From Rachycentron canadum (taxonomy: Eukaryota > Chordata > Actinopteri > Carangiformes > Rachycentridae), in assembly GCA_038496675.1 (NCBI GenBank), contig CM076666.1:16041606-16105605 (forward strand): a DNA stretch of 64,000 nucleotides, in the 5' to 3' direction. Below are positions 45,801 to 58,640 of the stretch, in pieces. Made by a program: the position numbers and the translations under genes. Each line of letters begins with the position of its first letter. Position 1 is the stretch's first letter. The notes beneath the pieces were generated by a model. The model was not told the origin of the DNA. It did no database searches and saw nothing but the letters and a program-made list of their open reading frames with translations.

Positions 45801-48264
45801 TGAAAATGATATATAATAATCATAATATCAAAGTCTTGCTGCTTGAAATATTGCAGCTATTTGAGTTGATGGCAGATTGGTGAAGACAGATGTCAACCCA
45901 CTGAATCCATTCCTGGCTACAGAACAAGGTAGCAAGGTATCCGAGATGGACGTGGGATGTGTAGGTTGAGTGCATGTATGAAAGCGACTCTTTCATCTTT
46001 GTGTCTCAAAAAAAAGAGAGAAAAATAAATCAAATACTGTAAATTACTGAGGCCAAAGGTGAGATGATCTGTAATATGAGTTAGCACTCCTCAGTATATT
46101 TGGCCTTCCGTCTTGAATTTTCATCTTACATCTTAATATACAATGCCAACAAAGAATATTAACTGTTTGAATAATTGATACTTGGATAAACAGTCTGGAT
46201 ATTTGTTTATAGATAAACCGTACCATCAGTCAGTCAGTGAAGACTTTCTAAATTTGGATCCTGTGTTTCCCTTAAGAATTGTGTTCAAATGTAACTAATT
46301 TGCATGAGCTCAATACCTTATGTTTTGGGAGTAGGAGCATAATCCAGCCAAGATCCTTCTTAATCAACAATATGGTCAAATTAATCATTTCTGCCTTTGC
46401 TTATAAACATACAGTAGACAAATAACATTGAATGCACTGCAAAAAAAAAAAAAAATTCACATGCTCTGCATTTTCCCTCAATATCCACTGGTGACAACTG
46501 AATCATGGGGCACAGTCATGTTTAGGGGAACCACTTGGTTAGGTGAACACCATGAAGGATAAGAGAGGTGCTATACTTGGGTTTATAGAAAAATAGAACT
46601 GTTTATAGGGAGCTGCACAAAGTCTGACAAACTGCTTTAAATTATGTTACTAAGAAGTGAGACTGTGAGACCCCTGCTGCCTACTCCTCATCTTTATAAG
46701 AATACGCCCAAATCTCTGACTGAGCAATCAAGTTGCATTGTAGATATTGTAGTAGGCATTTGGTTTTGAGAAAAAAAAAAAGAAGAATGTGTGCTAATTA
46801 AAACCTCTTCCTATCCAAGAAATAAAGGATGGATATAAACAAGGAAATTAGAAATCATTTCTGTAATTACACTCTCGATGGAGACGATGGAAATTATTTT
46901 AAACGATCACTATATACAGCTCATATTATATCAACGTTCTGACAACATTTCAACATCGTTCAAGATATCGAGGTATCTATGATTATATGTAAATTAAACA
47001 TAAACAGCTAAACATCTAAAAAAAAACAAACGTTTTAAATGATCTATTTAAAAAAAAAAAAAGCATTCGCTACATCCAGTTTTTGTTTTGTTTCAGGAGC
47101 TGACATGCAAAAGCACAATGAAGACACAGGAATCCAACACTGGCTATGTGCCAGCTCTTGGCAGTCCTCCAATTAACGCCTTAGTTTGGGTTAATGTCTT
47201 GTCATGCCCCTTTGATACCCTGCAATTGAGGATTCTTGTTGCAGTGACTGAACCAATAAACACAACAGTACAACAGTGTACAAAATAAAGTGTTGCTCTG
47301 TTTCTGAAGCTAATATCATTTTACCCTGTGTGGATGTAATGACATTAATTTAGTGCTTCTGTTTTAAATGATAGTCATCTGCACTTCATCATGTTTTGAA
47401 AGCACATACCATTATTAGAAAGACAGATCAAATAGTCGAGGCAGGTTGGGCTGGTAAATTGACATCATGCCTGCTACCTCCTATTAGACTACACCACTGT
47501 AAGGTCACGTAAGGTCCTTACATGTTTCTGAGCCCCACTGTGTCCATAGTCTCTCCACAGGTTGGGTCACTCTAGAAATTAAAACACAAAAATTCATGGC
47601 AAAATCAATTCATTGCCATGGTTAGTGCTCACTGGGGCAAGGTAAATCCATGCAAATATTTTGTGTGGACTTTAACTCTGTTGAACTTTGACACTTTGAA
47701 ATTTGCAACGTGGACAAACAGCAAGCCTTCTTGACAGTGCTGACCTTTGAGGTAACAGAGAGCCAGAGTCGAAAATGGATGAAGCAAAGCTTATTAGCAG
47801 CGTTGTGCCATTCACTTTTATTTAACTTCCTCTTTCAGAAGAGTAAACTGCTCCACAAAAGAGCCATGGCTCTCAGGCAGTTACGAGACTTGTACTACTT
47901 CATTTGAAAAACTATGTGAACCCTTTTCAAACAAGCTAATGACCTTGCTGACTGACTGTTCATTGACAATTAAAAAGCAGTTGAAAAGCTAGTTTCCCCA
48001 CTTTAATAGTACAGTACAGTGAAAAAATCTTGGCTAGCTATTGGGATACCTAGTGCTAGCTTGTCCTAGGTCGCCAGCTATATTAGCTCACCAACTAGCC
48101 CAAATAGTAATTAGGCCTACAATACTCTAGAACCAATTATTCGACAAAGACAGAAGGAAGAATTTCGTCATGAACTTTGGGCCTAATAATGAGATTTAAA
48201 GGCTCATACCCCTCCTTTCCCGCTTTGCATTTCCCACGATTAACTGTATATGGCTCACACCACA
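39801..48264. other. intergenic region upstream of fibcd1, no gene recognised
   Basis: This stretch holds AT-rich unique-looking DNA with poly-T and poly-A runs (40.39-40.43, 42.86, 43.0 kb), a CA tract at 44.29-44.31 kb, and short open frames with no recognisable family or splice pattern. I looked for the 5' exons of lamc3, the neighbour on this side in mammals, and saw none. Stretches at 42.27-42.48 and 43.37-43.53 kb have mixed composition and could be regulatory, but I have no specific motif evidence. Confidence 0.6.
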
Positions 48265-48441
48265 TCACTCAGCCAAGTTGTCCACCAGGTCCCTGTTCTT
48301 AGACTCCTGCTCAGACATCACTGCAGAGTCATCTGAGGCATTCTGCAGAAAACATGATGACTCCTGGTTGTATTTGAAGTCAGCAGTGTACAGTGTAAAC
48401 ATGAAAGAAGACAACACCGTTCCCTGTGGGGCTGCAGAGCC
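48265..48441 (-). pseudogene. LINE reverse transcriptase fragment (non-LTR retrotransposon relic)
   Basis: Translated on the minus strand this reads SAAPQGTVLSSFMFTLYTAD, then FKYN, ASDDSAV and DLVDNLAE before a stop. It matches the fingers/palm region of fish non-LTR reverse transcriptases, which from memory read GAPQGTVLSPFLFTLYTADFKYNS...SDDSAIV...VDNF. SDDS occupies the place of the catalytic YxDD-type motif. Only about 58 codons survive. The upstream hydrophobic part of the open frame is unrelated chance sequence. The residues between ASDDSAV and DLVDN are altered, so the copy is a dead, truncated fragment. The closest clade (Rex1, L2 or similar) cannot be decided by eye. Confidence 0.8.
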
Positions 48442-49376
48442 ACTTACTAGGAACACAAGCGCCAGAGCTGCAGAAACCAGGATTAAAAACCAGGAAACCA
48501 GGATAATAACAATCATCTTCAGGAGGAAGTAAGAAACAATTTCAATCATGGAAGGTCAGCTTCAATAAATTGCACATTCAAAGGCCCAAAAAAGGCAGAG
48601 TGCAGTGACTAGAGAGCCAGTAAAGTTCAAAATAAAGGGTTTAAAGCTTTCAGGCCAAACAGTAAACTGTGAAACCAATGGAAAGGCTGTAATGCTTCCA
48701 TTGCAATGCCTCCATTTATATAATTTTATGCCAATTATTCTACCCGCATCCAAAACAATATTTTATCTAAAAATGCAGATAGGCCTACTGCACTCTGCCT
48801 GTGATTAACCCTCTGCAGTATCGATCAATAATTTGGTTTTCTGATCCTTTTTGACAACTTTAACCTGAGTTTTATTACAACCCATTGCATAAAAAATGTG
48901 TGTGTTTCGCAAAGTGTCTATACTAATGAGCACTACCAATATTTGTATTGAAATTTAAACAGGAGTTAACCATACTGAATCACACAAAATTCACTTGTGA
49001 GAAAATGTGACACCAGCTAAGCTAGCTAAACCTTTGGCAGGTGTCTTTATGTTTTTGTTTATGTTGTCTGTAATGCATTCATTTAGTTATGTTTATTTGT
49101 AACCTTGTTAGTCATGTCAATCGACTGATGCTGTTACAGTGCACTGGCAAGTCCTACAACATACAGATTATCAAGCACAGTTTTGTAGTTACTGCAGCCT
49201 AGATAAACAGTATTGACAGAAATGAAAATTTTCTATGGTTCTTATATCCAATACAGTAAAAAATATGTCAAAAGTCAGTTAGTCTACAGGTTATATAACA
49301 TTTAATTAAAACGGTTTAATTCTGAACAAATATGTAGTTACTGCATTTTGGCTTAATAGGCAACCAGCACTGATTT

Positions 49377-49398
49377 AAAAAAAAAAAAAAAAAAAAAA
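49377..49398. repeat. poly-A run (about 22 bases)
   Basis: Uninterrupted A run. No retroelement body was recognised just upstream. Confidence 0.92.
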
Positions 49399-49951
49399 GC
49401 TCTCAACTAGAGTGGAACTATTATTCAGACAAGACAAGGTGAATGAAACATGGATTTAATTGCTGTTAATTAAACTACAGCGAGTACTTGTTCTGCATGT
49501 TGAGGTAATATGTCCTAATTCGTTATACACAATTTCGTTGTACAAGTGCTTCCATGTTGCTTGCGGAGGAGTGACAAGATGTAGCCGACTGATTAGACCA
49601 AGCAATAGCACAGTGACAACACATTACAGGAGAACATGGGAAAGAATCTAAATATAGAGGTGATTACAATGCTCAGGAAAGATAAAAGATGCATTTCAAG
49701 TATCAAGAGGAGATGGTGCTGTCACTTGCAGCACTCATTTCATCACAGGTGAAGTTGCAAACAGCTCTGTCCCTTTCTTAAATGCTTTCTCAGAGGGACA
49801 GAATGAGCACACAATGTCTCGTCTTATCTACATTTTGCTTTCGTACTTGCAAAAACTGTGATTTTTCTTTTCTCACAGGAGAAAATGAAAACTAAATGGG
49901 ATCTCCTGAGGTACAGACATAAGCCCAAGCAAATCAGATGACAATTGTATT

Positions 49952-49953
<2 letters not shown>

Positions 49954-50000
<47 letters not shown>
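49954..50000. repeat. (CA)23 microsatellite
   Basis: Pure CA run of about 47 bases. Confidence 0.97.
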
Positions 50001-50002
<2 letters not shown>

Positions 50003-51895
50003 GTATCCATAGCAATTTCTTTTGCTTGATCCATCAGCCCTTCCCTATTGTATACCAGAGGGTTAAAAGAAGTGCACTTTCATTATACAGAGATGTTATT
50101 AATATAAAGATTTGTATTTTTCAGGAACAAAATTCTTTATATCAGTCAGATTTGATTATATATGATTCACAGGGGATGGACACAATATTTCACACATATT
50201 TAGTGCACAACACAACAATAAATACTGAGGGGAATTGTGTAGAATGACAAATAGTTTCAAACCTCACCTTTGTTCAGCAGAAGAGGCGGCAGAAAGAAAG
50301 GGTTAGCACAATGACATGCTGTCACTTGATGAAGTTGATATGGTGAACTTGCAAGAAAACAGTTGTATATTTACAGATCCAGCAGATACTGCAGCATTAA
50401 CATTCATTTAGAGATTCTGGAGATATAGTTTATGTCCTCCTGATGAATGTAAGTCCAATATTCACTCTCCTTTTAGCTTTTACCTTTTAGCTCCCAACTA
50501 TCCCATGAGTGAAATATTTTGCGCTTTAGCCATTAAATGCTCTACTGTGTTCACTGGTTAGGCATTAACTTGGTTTGTCTGCCATTAGGTGTTGCACAGG
50601 TTGCATAAAATTGTTTTTTAGAGCTTTTTCTTCCCCTGCCACATCCAAAAACAATTCAATGAGAGCAGGCCTAGTTAACCAAAACAATAAAGTTGCAGGT
50701 GAATAAGTGAAAACAGTGAGTGAAAAGACAATGCAAAGCTCCACCGAACTGAAGGGAACTTAAAAATTGAACAATTCTCTGTGGGTTTGTCATAGAGAAT
50801 CACTTTTCACATGAAACATAGTAATTTGTTCCACTATTATTATTATAATACAAATATCAATTATAGCCATTTAATAGATGGAGGTGACCCAATATTTTAC
50901 GTACCCATCACCATAACACTCCCCCGCTTGTGACACATCGTACAGATAACACTGCCATGTCTCAAATTAATTGTATAAACAGAAAACTTTAATCTCTGTG
51001 TATGGAAATTTACTGGAGGTAAACAACAGCATTGCCAAACTGTATCCTGCTCTTCACTCACTTTGTATGCACTTCATTCCATGGTGGGAATGGAGGGTAA
51101 AGGAGTGCAGGAAATGATGATCTACCGCTGACAAGGCTGTTGCACAGCCAAATTGCTATAATGGACTGTCAATCTGACAAACCGGGAAGTGAAATTAAGG
51201 AATGTAAAAAACGACTTTCAGGAAACAAATCTTCTTGGGCAGCCAAGTAGCTGAACCCACTGAGAAGACATGGACTTTGGAGTAATGGAACAACAATTAT
51301 CCAACTCTACACTCTCCCGCTGAAGTTAAATCAACTAAATGGACTGCTGAAGAGACATTTTGAAAATGTGGTCAGTCCCTATATGCTTTAAGAGGAAGAT
51401 TGTTTACGATGAGGATGTTCTTTAGTGACTGGTCAGTGGACCTCTACTAAAACTGAATCTAAGTCCAATAATAAGTGCAAAATGCAGTTTGTAGTGCCAA
51501 GTAGATACCAGGTTGCTTTCATACTGTAGTACACCCACAGAGTCAATTAATATAATTTATCCTATGGCATGTTACTTGAAATTAACTGCATTTTTTTCTT
51601 GGGCACATTGTTTCATGCCTGAGAGTGCCTCTTAAGTTATGTGATACCAAGGAGAGCACAGAATCCAGAATGTAACAGTAGAAAGCCTTATTGCCTCTAG
51701 GTGATGCTTTGGCTTTTAATCGAGGCAGAGACTGTCCCCAGGCCAGCGGCAGGAGTTTGCAGTGACAAGCACCTCAGCAAAAGGGGAAATAGCCATTACA
51801 AATTCAGAGGTAGACGTGGAAAATTGAGGAAAAAAACGTTCTGTCTTCAAACGCGTCAAATTCAGGTGTTTTAAGAGTTTGACTTAGAAATAGGA

Positions 51896-51918
51896 TTTTT
51901 TTTTTTTTTTTTTTTTTT
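51896..51918. repeat. poly-T run (23 bases)
   Basis: Uninterrupted T run. Confidence 0.92.
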
Positions 51919-52020
51919 GGTGAACCAGCACCATGTTGAAATTCTGGACTGTCTAGTAAAATATTGCTTTCTGTTCACCATATTCACCATACCATTTACA
52001 TCACAGCTGCAAAAACAAGA

Positions 52021-52072
52021 AATTAATAATAATTATACAAAGAATAATAACAACAATAATAATAATACCAAT
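52021..52072. repeat. (AAT)n-type imperfect repeat
   Basis: AAT/AAC units with interruptions, translated as poly-Asn in one frame. Confidence 0.8.
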
Positions 52073-52559
52073 ACGTTATCACTTTTCACACTGTTAAAGT
52101 TTTCCATGAGTGCAGCAGATCGCATGAGAGGCGATCAGTGAAAGCAATTCTGTCAGTACACAATTAGAAACCTATTACAAAACCAGATATCATTTTCATT
52201 ATTTTAAAAAGACAGACCTATTACCCAGCTGCCTCCTCCAACTGAAAATATGCAATATGTTATGAAATAGAAAAAAGGATGACGAAACATGATGAGATTA
52301 ATGCTCGCCCCAGGGACGAGCCAAAGTGGAAATGGTAATTAGGAAAAAAAAAAGAAGAATTGGGAAGACAAATCTGACGAGCTGTGATCTGCTGGATCTA
52401 ATGAATTCACATTGAAATTAAAATGCTTGATGAAGAATTTTGAAAAACACACCTAAAGTAAGCTTTTCCGATAATAGTTTCAGTGCATTAATTATAACAG
52501 CACACACAGAGTTCCTCAAGGAAATCCGCCTTTGTAAAAGGCTTAAAATGCATTGCCAC

Positions 52560-53045
52560 ACATGTTTATGTCACAACTCGTCCTGCAGTCATGTTTTTTG
52601 TTTCCTTCATATTTGGTTATTATTTCTTGTTTTATTTTGGCATGTCTAACCTTTCCCTTTTTTCAGATTTATGCTTCCTGCCATTGTGTGTTTCCTACAA
52701 TTGTCGACCCCGCCCCTAATGTGTTTTACCTGTGTCTAATTGTTCTTCTTCTCCTGGTGTATTTAATCTGCATGGTCTCTGGCTTCTGTGCCAGTTTGTC
52801 TTTGTTTCCCACTAACAAGTGTACCAGCATCCTCCTCGCCTTCTGCCTTAGTGTGTTATTATCAGTTTCCTTGCTGACCTAGTGTTTTTTCCTCACCCCT
52901 TGGATTTGTTTGCCTGACCTGCTTAACTACCTCTGCCTTTGACTCTGCCTCTGGTCTCTGTGTAAGAGCTGTGCATATTGAACTGTGGTTCTGATCATAT
53001 TCTATCATAGCCTGTAAACATGATGTCATAGTGATTAAAATTATT
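52560..53045 (+). repeat. degenerate pyrimidine-rich dispersed repeat (LTR- or UTR-like)
   Basis: Blocks CCCCTAATGTGTTTTACCTG, TGTCTAATTGTTC, CTGGTGTATTTAATCTG, CCTTGGATTTGTTTGCCTG and CTGCCTTTGACTCTGCCTCTG occur in order. They resemble a common teleost repeat whose copies read 'cacctgtgtctaattg...gtatttaa...ggatttttgcctg...ctgcctg'. The TATTTAA box followed by TC-rich sequence suggests an LTR-like promoter, but I cannot fix the boundaries or the family, and no target-site duplication was found. Confidence 0.5.
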
Positions 53046-53303
53046 CTCATGTGTTAAGTGTCCTGTAAGAAATACATGCAAAAAACACTCTCATTTGTAT
53101 TGTTGCAAATTGGATCAAACAATGTAGAATCTGTAGGAATTCTTCTACAGGGAGGAAACAAACACCTCCCTGACAAAGGCTTCATTGTACAGCAATTTCC
53201 AGTGGGAGAGTTACTTTGTAAGCCAATAACCCACCAATGTAATTGTATTTGTGAGTGAACTTTTTTAAAGAAAACTTCCAGGACATATTTGAAACATAAC
53301 TGA

Positions 53304-53326
53304 ATATATATATATATATATATATA
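53304..53326. repeat. (TA)n microsatellite
   Basis: Short pure TA run. Confidence 0.92.
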
Positions 53327-54409
53327 AACCGTCCATGACTGGGCTATTTTTTGCCCAGCCACCATCAAGGCCTGGATCACATCATCAAATCAAACGGGCA
53401 AGAGAACAGGCAGAAAACAATCTAGCACCCAAACAAGCAGTCCAGTAAATAAAATAGTCTGACGCACGGAATGAGCTGCCTTGGGATGGTGAAAATCAAT
53501 TAAGTCGGGGGTCCGTTGGGTGTTTTGGGGGGGTTGTCTGCTGTTCCTTTCTGATAAGAACATTTCTATGCTTGATTTGGTTATGCCAAGAGAAGATTAT
53601 CGCCTGGCAGGAGCAGCAGTAGGCCTTACTCATTAAGTGGTGGGTTATTGCCAGTCCTCAACACCAGAGCCAAGGTTTTAGTACATTGTAATGGGGGCTG
53701 GGTAAACACTCAAACACACTGGGAATCTTGGCCTGCTTTAGTTTTGCAAAACTAAATTGCTTGTTTTATCAGGGATTAGTTATTAACTCTGATCCCATTT
53801 TAACGGCAGAGGGTACCTCATCAGATGTGCAATGCTGGGACATGTGGTGAAGGTATGGATTTTACAAAAGAATGAAAAGAGGCATCTGTTTATCCTTTAA
53901 AAGAATGAGACATGGGTCATTACATTGGCTTCCCTGCTGGTGTTAGCTATTGTCTCCTTTTAAATGATTTGTGGGATTTGGGGATTTTTTTTTTCTGCAG
54001 CAGGGTTTGTTTGATCCAGAATAGAATTCATGGATGAATCACACTGCCAAACAAGCTGTCCATTAGTGGTTCAAGATGATAATTGGTCTCACATGAGGTA
54101 ACGATATCTTAGTGATACTTTTCCATCAATTATATCTATTCATGTAAACACATTTTGGCCCTAGTGTGCTGTAAATTATACCCTGAGGACAGATTGTAAA
54201 ACTAACAGTGTCTCCTAAAAGTTGTATTTCTGAACAACTGAACTGCAACAGCAGGAAGGAAACATATATTTGACCAGATAAAATTTGCTGTGAACAAAAT
54301 GATGCGTTGTTAATTTGCATAATTGTCATGTTGATAGTGACAAATATCGATAAAATGTTTGTTTCCATTTGTAGTGATTATTAAACTTTTTTATGGTTAT
54401 GTGTAGGAA

Positions 54410-54620
54410 CTCACAGCAGCTGGTCAAGGTTAGGGAAAAATTGTGATCTGGTTTAAAATAGAAAAAATTCCCTAACCTTAATCAAAATGCTCTTGTTGTC
54501 CAAGTCTAACGACAGACTGGATTCTGGAAGCAAAATCCTGGTCTCTGGTGTGACAGATGCGCACTTTGTGTGCTCACCACCTATTCCAATCAACTCCTGC
54601 TGTCTCCACAGCCATTAATA
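54410..54620 (+). repeat. degenerate GGTTAGGG-type dispersed repeat
   Basis: Blocks GGTCAAGGTTAGGGAAAAAT, TGTGATCTGGTTTAAAATA, CTAACGACAGACT and CCTGGTCTCTGGTGTGA match, from memory, a common percomorph repeat related to the copy at 19.0 kb. Boundaries are approximate. Confidence 0.5.
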
Positions 54621-56548
54621 AGTGTAGCATTTATTTCAATCAAAAAATATTTTGCCTCTAGACATAATCCAACCAGCGAATATGTTTCTGACAAAATGCA
54701 CTTGTTGTTGCAGTCTAGCAGTATAGAAACGCGATTTCTTGGGGACACGGTTAGTGGTGAATTTTAAACTTCATTGTAAAAAGAACAACTTGTAGAGTTT
54801 GGGAGGAGGTTATTTACCCTTAACTCCATAGGTATGTTCCTGGTCTGCCCTTGAACCTGTTTGGTAGAAAGGTTTCAATAACGACACAACTGCACCACCC
54901 CAGGTCCCCGAAATGAAAAAGCCTGTCATGTGTAATTGGTGTGTATGGCATTGTGCCGAGCCACTGGGACCCAGAGTAAATATAACCTGACAGTGTGAAA
55001 AAAGGGAGAGAAAAGGCTCTTTTGATCCCTTATTCATCTCTCCCCTGTCACTGATAAGGCTGGCGGGGTTGGACGATGGAAGGATGATTTTCCCCAAGGA
55101 GAAGGAGAGGGTACACTACAGTGTCACAATACAGACTTGGAGAGGCAGAGACAGACGCGCAGGGGGTGGGGGATGAAATCGAAGAATAATGCTAAATATG
55201 AGCGATTATAAAAGCATTTTCTTGTGGAAACTGAGGGCAAGGAAGGAGAGGATGAACTATTATTGCTACTGAGAGGAGTGTTGCGCACACTGGATATATG
55301 TGAGGAGCCTCTGCAGTGTTTGCCGTCTTTCATCCTTTGACTAAAGCATACAAAATAAATACTCTAAATCTGAAAATTTGACAGTAATGCTGCTTTCTTC
55401 TTTTTTCCTTTCTATGCCCCAATAGTGTTGAATGCATTGGAGTATTTAATGTGCAAACAGCTTTTTGCAAATGAAAATGGGAAGATGTGAGGGTGTGTGT
55501 ATTAAGACAGGGGAAAAGAAGACAGAAGGAGAGAAAAAGGGAGAAGCGCAGAGACATTGCTGTTCATTCAAGCATAATTCCATTACAGTTGGTGGATGCT
55601 GTGAAGAGGAACCATTAGAGGTGTAATCAGGATGGATGGATGAGGATGAGGGCAGAGACGATGAACAAAGAGAGATATACAGCTGATGCTCTATGATTGA
55701 GCCATCGTCTATGACCCATAACCTCCCAGTGGGGGAAGGACTATACAAGAATGAAATGACATCTGTCACTGAAGGTGTACGTGGAGTACAGGAAGGAAGA
55801 CCAAGAAAGGAAGACCCTGTATCTGCAGCCAGGAAGTGCAGATACAGACCAGGGAAGTAGGAATAGTTCAGTTATTTTAATGTATGAAATTGTGAACCGA
55901 GGTGCACCATCAAGGGAGGCAAACCAGGCCAATGTTTAAGGCCCCCAGGTAAATGGGCCCCTGATGTCACCTCATATTGGTACATTTTACAATGACAATA
56001 AAAAAAATCCCTTAAACCTATCATAAAGGCACTATATAGTGCTCAGCTGCTGCCCCCAAACCCCCCTTAAGTGGAGCCCCTGACAATGTGTGCAGTAGAT
56101 TGCTGGGGGGTTGGTTGGGGTTTGGTATGGGCTTCTTTGCCTTGGGGCCCCCACAAGAGTCAAGGATGGAAGCGAGCCTGGGCAGATGAGAGGGAGTGGC
56201 AGCCCACAGCATGACAGTGGAACATACGGGTTTGAAAACTGAAGAAACTGGGAACAGGTGTGTGAATGGGCGGGAAACAGGTGGGAAGTTCTGAGGGGAT
56301 CCCATGAATGCTTGAGAATTTTTTCTCAAGCATGCAGAGGGAAGGACTGGTCATCATTAACAAAACCAGGGCAGCTTTACTGTATTTCTTGCTTTTGCTG
56401 TCCTTCTTGCTGTCCTTTCTTACCCCTTTTCTTCTCCTCCTGTCACTCTTCTTTGTGGTCTACCCCTCTGACATGGTTGGTGCACAGTTCAAACTTAACA
56501 ACAGTAAACTCCAGGGAAAAGCATAGTTTAAGTCAGTGAAACCTAAAT

Positions 56549-57025
56549 GTCATCAGTGCTAGAAGAAATATTTAGACCCTTTACTGAAGTAAAAGTGCAT
56601 ATTATGAAAAAATCCACTGGAGGTAAATTCTACATTCAAAATAAAATATCAACAGCAAAATGTACTTAAAGTACATTTACAGTATTACTGACCCCCAAAA
56701 TCACGTTTTTAACCACATTAACACGTTCATATGATGTTTTTTTTTTTTCCATAAATTTAATAATACATTTCATCAGCAAAACCTCCTTTTCTCCTTGGAA
56801 CTGCAGTGAACAAATGTGAGCCATGTCATTTCATGGCACATTAATTTAACCCTAACCTTAATGCCTGAATGAAAACACTGTTAAATGACAAACAAAAGTT
56901 TCAAATGCGAGTACATGACATTCAAAATGTAAAAGTGATGTGCTGTTTATATGCCATACCATAATTTCATATATAGGTCAAATCTGTATAGTGCCTCTTT
57001 AAGTACAGTACTGGACTGAATATAT
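56549..57025 (+). repeat. degenerate teleost dispersed repeat (AGAAGAAATATTTAGACCC family)
   Basis: It opens GCTAGAAGAAATATTTAGACC and continues TTTACTGAAGTAAAAGTGCA, GTACTTAAAGTACATTTACAG and a later CTTTAAGTACAGTACTGG. This recalls the very common fish repeat 'cagtggtggaagaagtattcagatcctttacttaagtaaaagtac ... tgtacttaaagta'. The middle is interrupted by unrelated AT-rich sequence and a T run. It is non-coding and probably a non-autonomous DNA element; class uncertain. Confidence 0.7.
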
Positions 57026-57297
57026 TTAGATCTCTCCTTTGTTGTTATTACTATTTTCTATTAGGGGAAATTTTTTCTAATGTGAGAGCACCATGTTTTA
57101 AATTAAAATACTAGACAGATGTATTTTATAGATAATAGGTTTTTAAATAAAAACAAAAAGAAGAAAAAGAATATGTTCTCTATAACATTTAAATTAACTA
57201 CATCACTGAGAAAGGCATGGTACTGGAAACCTACACCTCATTATAATCTTCCAAAGTAGTTTGCTTCAAAAGGCAGATTTTCTTTTTTCTTTTTCTT

Positions 57298-57318
57298 TTC
57301 TTTTTTTTTTTTTTTTTT
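57298..57318. repeat. poly-T / CT-rich run
   Basis: TTTTCTTTTCTTTT followed by a pure T run; low complexity. Confidence 0.9.
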
Positions 57319-57879
57319 AAATTTGCAGCTTTATACCACCCACAGAAAGTGTAAAAGATCTAAAACAGCTGTCTAGCCTATCTACTGGACACGTGGGAAG
57401 CTCTTGACTTTCCCTAAAACTGCAGAGAGGGTAAAGCGAGACTAGGTATGTTAAAAGCAATCTCTCCATTCTCTGTAGACCCCTTGGGTTCCACGCCTGT
57501 GCTCTATTTTCTCTCAAAGACATAGTGCGGAATCTAAACTAAAGCTCAGAGTTATTTGATGCAACAAATGGAGTTGCTTGGTAGCCCACAGCGCGTCTAC
57601 AAAGCCAGCCATTTACATACAGGCCAGGTCAGGTCAGGTGGTATGTTCATGATAAAAGCTGTGTTCAAATTTTTGTTAAGACTTTTATCGACATGTTTGT
57701 CGTGTGCTTCCTGTTACATGGGATGCTGGAACATAAATAACCATATGCATGCTTTAGAGAAGGTGGTGAAGAATAGGCCTAGAACCGCAATGACAGGTGA
57801 GAGCATCAGTTATGGATTATTCTGGAAAACCATCCATCGTCCGGGTTAAATTCTTACTTTTTACAACATCTATGATTAC

Positions 57880-57975
57880 AGTATGATTAAGGTTAAGTCT
57901 AAGGTCAAGGTAGGGTTTATGGTAAGGCAGCTAAAACAACACAAAATTTGAAGGTTCCCTGTGGATCTTCTTTGT
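57880..57975 (+). repeat. GGTTAGG-type repeat fragment, copy A
   Basis: GATTAAGGTTAAGTCTAAGG, GGTAAGGCAGCTAAAACAAC and GAAGGTTCCCTG share order and wording with the fragment near 58.6 kb (GAGGTTAGGCAGCTAAATCA, GTGACGGTTCCGTAG), so the two are copies of one family. Confidence 0.5.
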
Positions 57976-58119
57976 AAATAAACATGGTGTTTGCTTACAC
58001 TGAGCATGACTCATCAAAATACTGTGCGGCCTTGAGGGACACATTTGCAATTTCTCGCTTCTAATGCACTTGCAAAATGCAGGGTGGATTACTGACCTCA
58101 GCCCAGTGGAACATAACCG

Positions 58120-58400
58120 GATCTAACAGGTCGGGCTGGTTTTGGAACAAAAAATTTGAAATGATGTTCGGGTGAGGTTTGGTCATTTCACCCTTTTAAC
58201 GGTCATTTACATGGTACAGTCAAGCTGGGAGTATGGCAACAACAACAGGGTGACACAAACTCAGTGCTTCAGTTTACACTAACTGTGTCAGCTCTAGTTG
58301 ACAAACGGGACTACAAAGTGATATGAAATAACAGAATATCCGGGTTCGATTACTATTCTCTTGGACTCGGGTCTAGCTCAAACCTAAATATGTGACTTGT
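58120..58400 (+). repeat. degenerate CGGGT-rich dispersed repeat
   Basis: TAACAGGTCGGGCTGGTTTTG, GTTCGGGTGAGGTTTGG, TCCGGGTTCGATTAC and GGACTCGGGTCTAGCTC are spread over 280 bases. Repeated 'tcgggct/actcgggt' words are typical of an old teleost interspersed element. GGGTTCGATTAC also resembles a tRNA B box, so a tRNA-derived SINE origin is possible. Low confidence in the boundaries. Confidence 0.35.
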
Positions 58401-58554
58401 CAGGCAGACTTTATACATTTAAAGTCCATGTTACTATCACCTGTTCATAAGAGCAATGCATGTGTAGTGCATCAACCATGTGCACAAGAACAAACAAAAC
58501 AAAAATAATTTAAAAAAAAACCAAAACACTTTTTTTGCTCTATAGCACTACTAT

Positions 58555-58640
58555 GGTCAAAAACTGTATGCATTTAGGATCAGGGTATGCTTGAGGTTAG
58601 GCAGCTAAATCATACTGTGACGGTTCCGTAGAAATCGTGG
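58555..58640 (+). repeat. GGTTAGG-type repeat fragment, copy B
   Basis: Second, more diverged copy of the fragment at 57.9 kb, same orientation, about 680 bases away. Confidence 0.45.

Larger units (their letters stand above)
48442..52559. other. intergenic, no gene recognised
   Basis: AT-rich unique-looking DNA with a poly-A run (49.38 kb), a long CA microsatellite (49.95 kb), a poly-T run (51.9 kb) and an AAT repeat (52.03 kb). No open frame here shows a known family or plausible exon borders. Confidence 0.6.
53046..56548. other. intergenic, no gene recognised
   Basis: This contains a TA microsatellite at 53.3 kb, a mixed-composition stretch at 53.46-54.0 kb, a GGTTAGGG-type dispersed repeat fragment at 54.41-54.62 kb, and GGGCCCC-rich degenerate sequence at 55.92-56.17 kb that may be another old repeat. 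Open frames at 54.8-56.5 kb on both strands lack family motifs and are not called. Confidence 0.55.

Noticed and set aside
55446..55769. 107-codon minus-strand frame and neighbours at 54.8-56.4 kb
   Set aside because: Ser-rich, low-complexity translations without family motifs; overlapping frames on both strands are equally long.
58330..58350. GGGTTCGATTAC, resembling a tRNA B box
   Set aside because: No convincing A box or acceptor stem; it fits better as part of an old dispersed repeat.
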